This document shows, one piece after another, positions 1-4,242 of a DNA stretch of 6,587 nucleotides. Below the pieces are notes generated by a model. It searched no databases, was not told where the DNA came from, and worked only from the letters and a program-made list of their open reading frames with translations. Positions within the stretch are counted from its first letter, which is position 1; each line of letters begins with the position of its first letter. Source of the stretch: an uncultured Dermatophilus sp. (GTDB taxonomy: Bacteria; Actinomycetota; Actinomycetes; Actinomycetales; Dermatophilaceae); NCBI GenBank assembly GCA_945876925.1, contig CAMCQD010000104.1, forward strand, positions 1 to 6,587, written 5' to 3'. The translations under genes were made by a program, and so were the position numbers.

Positions 1-305
1 CGGGCCTGGGTGACGCCGCACAGGCGGGCCGCCGCGGCGGCGCTCCCGCCGGCGACGATGAGGGCTTGCAGCACCCGCAGACGACCCAGGTCGAGTTCAT
101 CCAGCGCCCGGGCGACGGCGGGCTCGCTGGTGGCGCGCGCCGCCAGGGCGCGGAAGTCGCCAGGTACCGGGCGGGCCAGCTCAGGACGGGCCTGCAGCAG
201 CGCGGCGAGTTCGTCGTCGGTGCGCGCCCGCAGGTCATCCGCGAGGGAGCGGATCCGGGCCCGGCCGGCGCGTGGTGCCACCGTCCAACGGTACGGCACG
301 GTCAC
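1..305 (-). CDS. Helicase-associated (XPB/Ssl2-like N-terminal) protein, 5' part only
   Basis: Only the first 101 residues are in the window; the gene runs off the left edge. The reverse-strand product begins MTVPYRWTVAPRAGRAR and has an Arg/Leu/Ala-rich helical segment (residues about 18-47, with LADDLRARTDDELAALLQAR), a second helix pair (about 50-72) and then LRVLQALIVAGG followed by a helix-turn-helix-like stretch (about 75-98). This pattern matches, from memory, the N-terminus of actinobacterial helicase-associated proteins, which are usually several hundred residues long and often lie next to an XPB-type DNA repair helicase; a DNA-binding role in repair or recombination is inference. 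The start is taken as GTG at 305 because GGGGA lies 5 bases upstream; GTG at 299 or 281 are alternatives. The gene is divergent from DUF3027. Family assignment is fairly sure, function is not. Confidence 0.72.
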   Translation of the reverse strand, partial: MTVPYRWTVAPRAGRARIRSLADDLRARTDDELAALLQARPELARPVPGDFRALAARATSEPAVARALDELDLGRLRVLQALIVAGGSAAAAARLCGVTQA

Positions 306-442
306 GGTGTTCCCCGGGCAGCGGTTAACCTGGAAGCGGACTGACACCCGGTGACGAGCACCGGCCGGGCGGTTCGCACGATCAGCGGTGCTCACTGGCC
401 CTACCGGGCGGCGCCGCGCCGCCGGGTGTTCACGGAGGGTGC
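306..442. other. Divergent intergenic region between helicase-associated and DUF3027 genes
   Basis: This 137-base gap should carry both promoters. On the plus strand TAACCT (326-331) fits the actinobacterial -10 pattern TAnnnT but has no clear -35 partner. It overlaps the 8-base palindrome GGTTAACC (323-330). A short hairpin, GGCGGCG (407-413) with CGCCGCC (417-423) and a 3-base loop, would lie in the DUF3027 leader about ten bases before the ribosome binding site. No promoter can be assigned with confidence. Confidence 0.35.
434..439 (+). promoter_or_regulatory. Ribosome binding site of the DUF3027 gene
   Basis: GGAGGG ends three bases before the ATG at 443. It is a strong Shine-Dalgarno match, if rather close, and it fixes the start of the DUF3027 gene. 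Confidence 0.7.
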
Positions 443-1186
443 ATGGCGGCGATCAGGAAGGACGCGACCTTGTGCGCGCCCGAGGCGGTGGAGCTCGCCC
501 GTTCGGTGGCCGCCGACATGGCCGAGCCCGGCACGGTCGGCGATCACCTGGGGGCCCAGATGGAGTCCGACCGCCTCGCCACGCATACGTTCGTCTGCAT
601 GGCGCGGGCCTACCGTGGCTGGGTGTGGTCGGTGACGCTGGCCCGGGCGCCGCGCAGCCGCAAGCTCACCGTGTGCGAGGCCTCGCTCATCCCGGGGCAG
701 GACGCGATCCTCTCCCCGGACTGGGTGCCCTACGCGGAACGGCTGCGCCCCGGTGATCTGCGGGTCAGCGACGTCCTGCCGTTCCGTGAGGACGACCCGC
801 TGCTCGAGCCCGGTTTCGAGGCCACCGGCGATGAGGAGACCGACGCCATCGCCCTGTGGGAGCTCGGCCTCGGCCGTCCCCGGGTGCTGTCCGCCGAGGG
901 CCGCGAGGCGGCGGCGCAGCGCTGGTACGACGGCGGGCACGGCCCGCACGCCGAGGTCGCCGTGGCGGCCAAGGCCACGTGCTCCTCGTGCGGGTACTTC
1001 CTGCCGTTGTCGGGTGCCCTGCGGGCGGTGTTCGGGGTGTGCGCCAGCCCGTGGTCGCCCTCGGACGGAGGCGTCGTCAGCCTCGACCACGGCTGCGGCG
1101 CGCACAGCGAGACCGACGTTGCGCGAGTCTCGCCGGCGTCAGCCAGCGCGCCCGTGCTGGACGACCTGGCCGTCGACCTCGTCTGA
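443..1186 (+). CDS. DUF3027 domain-containing protein
   Basis: A 247-residue protein that matches the DUF3027 family, which is found in Actinomycetota and has no established function. The recognisable part is the C-terminal half: ATCSSCGYFLPLSG (residues 178-191), then FGVCASPWSPSDGG (197-210) and VSLDHGCGAHSE (212-223). Cys180, Cys183, Cys200, His216, Cys218 and His221 look like a metal-binding cluster, probably zinc; that is inference. The N-terminal half (about 10-150) contains RAYRGWVWSVTLARAP and an acidic stretch (115-138). No signal peptide or membrane segment is seen, so it is likely cytosolic. The start has a strong GGAGGG site. It is divergent from the helicase-associated gene, and a hairpin follows it, so it appears to be transcribed alone. 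Length is within the usual range as I recall it. Confidence 0.92.
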   Translation: MAAIRKDATLCAPEAVELARSVAADMAEPGTVGDHLGAQMESDRLATHTFVCMARAYRGWVWSVTLARAPRSRKLTVCEASLIPGQDAILSPDWVPYAERLRPGDLRVSDVLPFREDDPLLEPGFEATGDEETDAIALWELGLGRPRVLSAEGREAAAQRWYDGGHGPHAEVAVAAKATCSSCGYFLPLSGALRAVFGVCASPWSPSDGGVVSLDHGCGAHSETDVARVSPASASAPVLDDLAVDLV

Positions 1187-1230
1187 AACCCGCTGGCATC
1201 ACCCGGGTCGCCGCGGCCAGGCTGGTTCTG

Positions 1231-1265
1231 GCGCCCAGGGCCGGGCCGGGAGCTGGCCTGGGCGC
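1231..1265 (+). terminator. Terminator-like hairpin after DUF3027
   Basis: GCGCCCAGG (1231-1239) pairs perfectly with CCTGGGCGC (1257-1265), giving a 9-bp GC-rich stem with a 17-base loop, 45 bases after the DUF3027 stop. There is no T-tract, which is common for terminators in high-GC actinobacteria. A competing small hairpin GCCAG (1216-1220) / CTGGC (1228-1232) lies just upstream. It separates DUF3027 from the permease, in line with the permease having its own promoter. Confidence 0.55.
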
Positions 1266-1302
1266 TGCCTGCACGGTTTCCGGGCCTGGGCTGGGATGTC
1301 GA

Positions 1303-1308
1303 TAGGGT
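1303..1308 (+). promoter_or_regulatory. Candidate -10 element of a leaderless promoter for the permease
   Basis: TAGGGT matches the actinobacterial -10 pattern TAnnnT. It ends six bases before the ATG at 1315, which is the usual distance from a -10 element to the transcription start, so the transcript may begin at the A of the start codon. No convincing Shine-Dalgarno sequence is seen otherwise; AGGG at 1304-1307 is the only partial match, 7 bases from the ATG, and could alternatively act as one. No clear -35 is visible (TTTCCG at 1277-1282 is weak and about 20 bases away). Confidence 0.45.
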
Positions 1309-1314
1309 TCGCTC

Positions 1315-2796
1315 ATGCCTCTCGCACCTTCCCCCTCGAAGACGGCCCCCGTCGGCGCGCTCGATCGCTACTTCCGCATCACCGAGCGCGGATCCACGCT
1401 CGGCCGGGAGATCCGCGGCGGCCTGGCCACGTTCTTCACGATGGCCTACATCGTCGTGCTCAACCCGCTCATCATCGGCCTGGTAGCGGACGGCACCGGG
1501 GCCTATCTCGGCGGCGGCACGGCACCTGACCTGGGCAAGGTGGCCGCGGCCACGGCGCTGGTGGCCGGGGTGATGACCATCCTCATGGGCGTGGTGGCCA
1601 ACTACCCGCTGGCACTCGCCGCGGGCCTGGGCCTGAATGCCTTCGTCGCCTTCTCACTGGCCGCGTTGCCGGGGATGACGTGGGCGGATGCGATGGGCCT
1701 GGTCGTCCTCGAAGGCCTGATCATCCTGCTGCTCGTGCTGACCGGCTTCCGGGAGGCGGTGTTCCGGGCGATCCCGGCGCAGCTCAAGACCGCGATCAGC
1801 GTCGGTATCGGGCTGTTCATCACCCTGGTGGGACTGTTCGACGCCGGGATCGTGCGGCGCGCCCCTGCTACCCCGGTGCAGCTGGGCCCGGGCGGTTTCC
1901 TGGCCGGATGGCCCAGCCTCATCTTCCTGCTGGGGCTGCTGGCGATCGTCGTCATGCTGGTCCGCAAGGTCAAGGGCGCGATCCTCATCGGCATCACCGG
2001 CGCCACGATCCTGGCGATCATCGCCGAGGCGATGTTCCGGATCGGCTCGCAGACCGACGCCTCGGGCAAGGTCGTCAATCCCACTGGCTGGGGCCTGAAC
2101 GTGCCCCGGATTCCCTCCGAGCTGGTCGCCCTGCCGGACTTCGGCCTGCTCGGCCACTTCAACCTGCTCGGCTCGATCGGCAAGCTGGGCATCGTCTCGG
2201 TCGTGCTGCTCGTCTTCACCCTCATGCTGGCCGACTTCTTCGACACGATGGGCACCATGGTCGCGATCGGCGCGGAGGCCGGCCTGCTCGACGAGGACGG
2301 CAACCCGCCCCGCGCCCGTTCCATCCTCGTGGTTGACTCGTGCGCCGCCATCGCCGGCGGTGCCGCCTGCACCAGCAGCAACACCGCGTACATCGAATCG
2401 GCCTCCGGGGTGGGCGAGGGTGCCCGCACCGGGTTCGCCTCCGTGGTCACCGGGCTGCTGTTCCTGCTGGCGGTCTTCGCTGCCCCGCTGGTCGAGGTGG
2501 TGCCCTACGAGGCGGCCACCCCCGCGCTGGTCGTCGTCGGGTTCCTCATGATGCAGCAGGTCATCGAGATCGACTGGAAGGATGTCGAGATCGCGTTCCC
2601 GGCGTTCCTCACCATCGTGCTCATGCCGTTCACGTACTCCATCACCGCCGGTATCGGCGCCGGGTTCGTCGCCTACGCCGCGATCAAGATCGCCAAGGGC
2701 AAGGCGGCCACGCTGCACCCGCTCATGTGGATCGTCACTGTCCTGTTCCTCGTGTACTTCGCGATGGACCCGATCCGGACCCTGGTCGGCGCATGA
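1315..2796 (+). CDS. NCS2 family purine (adenine/guanine/hypoxanthine) permease, AzgA/GhxP type
   Basis: A 493-residue polytopic inner-membrane transporter of the nucleobase-cation symporter-2 family, AzgA-like branch, which imports purine bases with protons. Family marks are in order: ATFFTMAYIVVLNP (residues 38-51), the first hydrophobic blocks with NYPLALAAGLGLNAFVAFS (96-114), FREAVFRAIPAQLKTAISVGIGLFI (145-169), the ADFFDTMGTM motif (306-315) and TSSNTAYIESASGVGEGART (353-372), the last two corresponding to the substrate-site regions of the family. The hydrophobic segments continue to about residue 485 (WIVTVLFLVYFAMDPIRT), and the length is normal for the family. The exact substrate (adenine, guanine or hypoxanthine) cannot be told from the sequence. 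The start sits next to a possible leaderless promoter. The gene is followed by a membrane miniprotein 97 bases on, with no terminator between, so the two are probably co-transcribed. Confidence 0.96.
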   Translation: MPLAPSPSKTAPVGALDRYFRITERGSTLGREIRGGLATFFTMAYIVVLNPLIIGLVADGTGAYLGGGTAPDLGKVAAATALVAGVMTILMGVVANYPLALAAGLGLNAFVAFSLAALPGMTWADAMGLVVLEGLIILLLVLTGFREAVFRAIPAQLKTAISVGIGLFITLVGLFDAGIVRRAPATPVQLGPGGFLAGWPSLIFLLGLLAIVVMLVRKVKGAILIGITGATILAIIAEAMFRIGSQTDASGKVVNPTGWGLNVPRIPSELVALPDFGLLGHFNLLGSIGKLGIVSVVLLVFTLMLADFFDTMGTMVAIGAEAGLLDEDGNPPRARSILVVDSCAAIAGGAACTSSNTAYIESASGVGEGARTGFASVVTGLLFLLAVFAAPLVEVVPYEAATPALVVVGFLMMQQVIEIDWKDVEIAFPAFLTIVLMPFTYSITAGIGAGFVAYAAIKIAKGKAATLHPLMWIVTVLFLVYFAMDPIRTLVGA

Positions 2797-2880
2797 GGCG
2801 AGCAGGTCGTGCCGTGACCGGCAGCCAGCACCCGCGGCCCGGGACGAGGGCACCGGACCTGCGGGGCCGGGCCCGGCCGG

Positions 2881-2888
2881 GGAGAGGG
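2881..2888 (+). promoter_or_regulatory. Ribosome binding site of the 27-residue miniprotein
   Basis: GGAGAGGG ends five bases before the ATG at 2894. The match and spacing are good and are the main reason to treat the very short downstream frame as a gene. Confidence 0.6.
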
Positions 2889-2893
2889 TGCCG

Positions 2894-2977
2894 ATGACCC
2901 CGCGGGCGCAGCGCATCGTCGTCATCATCGCCCTGCTGGGCATGCTGGTCGCCGTCGTCGTGGCGCCGCTGCTGTGA
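2894..2977 (+). CDS. 27-residue single-pass membrane miniprotein
   Basis: This short frame encodes MTPRAQR followed by a hydrophobic segment of about 20 residues (VVIIALLGMLVAVVVAPLL to the stop). The layout, a short basic N-terminus then one membrane helix ending almost at the C-terminus, is that of a membrane-anchored miniprotein with its N-terminus probably in the cytosol. It resembles in form the Firmicutes stressosome-associated miniprotein Prli42, but no homology is claimed. It has a strong GGAGAGGG ribosome binding site and lies between the permease and a strong terminator with no break, which suggests co-expression with the permease. It might modulate the permease or act independently; nothing in the sequence decides this. 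A chance frame is possible given the length, but its hydrophobicity, ribosome binding site and position argue for a real gene. Confidence 0.6.
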   Translation: MTPRAQRIVVIIALLGMLVAVVVAPLL

Positions 2978-2990
2978 CTGGCTGAACGTT

Positions 2991-3029
2991 CAGGCGGCCC
3001 CGGCCGGGTCTTCCCGCCGGGGCCGCCTG
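2991..3029 (+). terminator. Strong hairpin terminator after permease-miniprotein unit
   Basis: CAGGCGGCCCCGG (2991-3003) pairs perfectly with CCGGGGCCGCCTG (3017-3029), a 13-bp stem. Inside, after a bulged C, CGGG (3005-3008) pairs with CCCG (3013-3016) around a TCTT loop, so nearly the whole element is helical. It starts 14 bases after the miniprotein stop. There is no real U-tract (only TGCTTCT follows), as often in actinobacteria. Confidence 0.85.
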
Positions 3030-3100
3030 CGGTGCTTCTGCGGGTGCGCTGCAGGACTCCGGCGGTGCCGCTGCGGGGCGGATACCGGCCCGGCATGCAA

Positions 3101-3132
3101 CGGAGGCGGGACCCAGCCGGGCCCCGCCTCCG
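3101..3132. other. Second GC-rich hairpin in the 2978-3388 gap
   Basis: CGGAGGCGGG (3101-3110) pairs with CCCGCCTCCG (3123-3132), a perfect 10-bp stem; CCC (3112-3114) and GGG (3119-3121) extend it inside an A/C mismatch around an AGCC loop. It lies 71 bases after the first terminator. It could be a backup terminator on either strand or part of a structured RNA. Confidence 0.55.
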
Positions 3133-3166
3133 CGAGACCGGCGACACAGGGGAATCGCCGGGCCAG

Positions 3167-3187
3167 GGGTCGTCTCGGGAACGACCC
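3167..3187. other. Third hairpin in the 2978-3388 gap
   Basis: GGGTCGT (3167-3173) pairs with ACGACCC (3181-3187) around the 7-base loop CTCGGGA. Together with the hairpins at 2991 and 3101 it makes the region rich in structure. No known riboswitch or small-RNA family was recognised. In the rest of the gap (to 3388) I see only the palindromes CACTAGTG (3236-3243) and the CACATGTG pair. Confidence 0.4.
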
Positions 3188-3328
3188 GACGGCTGCCTGC
3201 ACCGGTCGGGGATCCGCGCGGCAGCCTATGAGGCACACTAGTGCCGCATGGTTACTGGCCGCAATGGCAGGGTGTGGGTTCTTCTCAGCGGAAGCGCGGG
3301 TTCTCCCCGGGGAACTGGACGGCGGCGG

Positions 3329-3355
3329 GCACATGTGCGGCGGTGGACACATGTG
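3329..3355. promoter_or_regulatory. Paired CACATGTG palindromes upstream of the DtxR gene, possible operator
   Basis: Two identical 8-base palindromes, CACATGTG, lie at 3330-3337 (extended to GCACATGTGC, 3329-3338) and 3348-3355, with centres 18 bases apart. The second ends 33 bases before the GTG start. In a GC-rich background two such AT-containing copies are unlikely to be random. They do not match the DtxR/IdeR box (consensus near TTAGGTTAGSCTAACCTAA). CGGTGG (3341-3346) and CCACCG (3360-3365) also form an inverted repeat around the second copy. An operator role is inference. Confidence 0.45.
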
Positions 3356-3388
3356 GCCGCCACCGGTCGTCAGTGAGAAGCTGAGAAT

Positions 3389-4072
3389 GTGAGCGACCTC
3401 ATTGATACCACTGAGATGTATCTCCGCACGATCTTCGAACTCGAAGAGGAGGGGGTACCCGCGCTGCGTGCGCGGATTGCCGAACGGCTCGATCACTCGG
3501 GCCCGACGGTCTCCCAGACGGTGGCCCGGATGGAACGAGATGGCCTGCTCACGGTGATGCCAGACCGGACTCTCGAGCTGTCCGCCGTGGGGCGCGAGCG
3601 CGCTACCCGGGTGATGCGTAAGCACCGCATCGCCGAGCGGCTGCTGACCGATGTCATCGGCCTGGAATACAAGTACGTACACGATGAGGCCTGCCGGTGG
3701 GAGCACGTGATGTCCGACCGGGTCGAGGAGAAGATCCTCAGCTTGATCTCCGACCACGAGCGCAGTCCCTACGGCAACCCGATTCCCGGGCTGGAGGCGT
3801 TCGGCGGTCCCGTCCTGCCCGCGACCGAGGTGCGCAGGGTCGGCGACCTGCCTGACGGGACTACGATCACGCTCGCCCGCATTGGCGAGCCGTTGCAGGG
3901 CGAGACCGAGATCCTTAGCCAGATGGCGTCCGCCGGGGTCGTTCCCGGTGCGCTCATCACGACCCGCCGCGAAGGTGGGGGAGTGGTGCTGCGCGGCGCC
4001 GAGGTGCCTCCTGAGCAGGCGCTGTGGCTGGATGATGAGGTGGCCGCTTTCCTGTTCGTCGAGAGCGAGTGA
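3389..4072 (+). CDS. DtxR/IdeR-family metal-dependent transcriptional repressor
   Basis: A 227-residue cytosolic regulator closely matching DtxR and IdeR, which bind DNA as dimers when loaded with Fe(II) (or Mn in some relatives) and repress iron uptake genes. The N-terminal winged helix has SGPTVSQTVARMERDGL (37-53). Ligands of both metal sites of the first two domains are present: Met10, Cys102, Glu105 and His106 for the primary site, His79, Glu83 and His98 for the ancillary site, within VHDEACRWEHVMSD. A C-terminal SH3-like domain (about 147-225) follows, with Glu172 at the position of DtxR Glu170. The GTG start is supported by conservation from residue 2 on (SDLIDTTEMYLRTI). The ribosome binding site is weak (AGAAG, 3376-3380, 8 bases off); a leaderless start is an alternative. 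It appears to be a single-gene unit. High conservation points to iron, but a manganese role cannot be excluded. Confidence 0.95.
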   Translation: MSDLIDTTEMYLRTIFELEEEGVPALRARIAERLDHSGPTVSQTVARMERDGLLTVMPDRTLELSAVGRERATRVMRKHRIAERLLTDVIGLEYKYVHDEACRWEHVMSDRVEEKILSLISDHERSPYGNPIPGLEAFGGPVLPATEVRRVGDLPDGTTITLARIGEPLQGETEILSQMASAGVVPGALITTRREGGGVVLRGAEVPPEQALWLDDEVAAFLFVESE

Positions 4073-4098
4073 GCCCGGGCGGGCGGGTGCGCCGGGCT
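4072..4098 (+). terminator. Terminator-like hairpin overlapping the DtxR stop codon
   Basis: AGCCCGG (4072-4078), beginning with the last base of the stop codon, pairs with CCGGGCT (4092-4098) around a 13-base loop and is followed by TCTC. Stem length is modest (7 bp). Confidence 0.5.
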
Positions 4099-4119
4099 TC
4101 TCGCGGCGGGTGCGCCGGG
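4082..4119. repeat. 15-bp direct repeat pair
   Basis: GGCGGGTGCGCCGGG occurs at 4082-4096 and again at 4105-4119, 23 bases apart. The first copy contains one arm of the terminator after the DtxR gene, so the second could form an alternative partner. It may be a local duplication. Confidence 0.6.
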
Positions 4120-4140
4120 AGCGTCCACAGCCCGTGACGT

Positions 4141-4221
4141 AGCGCTGCGTGCGGCAAGCCTGCTGTGGCGGGGAACCGCCCCGGCGGTGGCGCTGGGGGA
4201 GGCTGCCCGGCGTCAGCAGCC
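4141..4221 (+). promoter_or_regulatory. Structured leader of the NlpC/P60 gene, possible cis-regulatory RNA
   Basis: The bases before the start hold several hairpins. GGCGG (4167-4171), loop GGAA, CCGCC (4176-4180) is one; the same CCGCC strand can instead pair with the following GGCGG (CCGC 4176-4179 with GCGG 4184-4187), so the two exclude each other. AGCGC (4141-4145) can pair with GCGCT (4190-4194) around both. GGCTGC (4201-4206) pairs with GCAGCC (4216-4221) just before the ribosome binding site. Wall hydrolases of this type in actinobacteria are often under the c-di-AMP (ydaO) riboswitch, but I cannot find its conserved blocks here. Confidence 0.35.
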
Positions 4222-4227
4222 GCCGTC

Positions 4228-4234
4228 AGAAGGG
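4228..4234 (+). promoter_or_regulatory. Ribosome binding site that decides the NlpC/P60 start
   Basis: AGAAGGG lies 8 bases before the ATG at 4243. The in-frame GTG at 4165 has no Shine-Dalgarno sequence before it and would put 26 extra residues ahead of the signal peptide. Confidence 0.6.
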
Positions 4235-4242
4235 CCGTCTCC

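Noticed and set aside
1654..3147. Reverse-strand open frame of 497 codons antisense to the permease
   Set aside because: Its product is an Asp/Arg/Gln/Gly-rich sequence typical of the shadow frame of a membrane protein gene; the plus-strand permease is unmistakable.
3032..3241. 69-codon plus-strand frame in the gap before the DtxR gene
   Set aside because: It has no ribosome binding site, spans two perfect hairpins and has an Arg/Pro-rich composition without any domain pattern.
2990..3757. Long reverse-strand open frame (255 codons) across the gap and the DtxR gene
   Set aside because: It lies antisense to a certain DtxR-family gene, has no ribosome binding site and its translation has no recognisable family pattern; GC-rich codon bias opens such frames routinely.
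4165..4242. Upstream GTG start adding 26 residues to the NlpC/P60 protein
   Set aside because: There is no Shine-Dalgarno sequence before it, it lies within the leader hairpins, and the ATG at 4243 has AGAAGGG upstream and directly precedes a plausible signal peptide.
4073..4242. c-di-AMP (ydaO) riboswitch before the NlpC/P60 gene
   Set aside because: GGGGAACC-like and GTCAGC-like pieces are present, but the conserved GGGGTGAATC and CAGCTAACC blocks of actinobacterial examples are missing, so it is kept only as an unproven structured leader.
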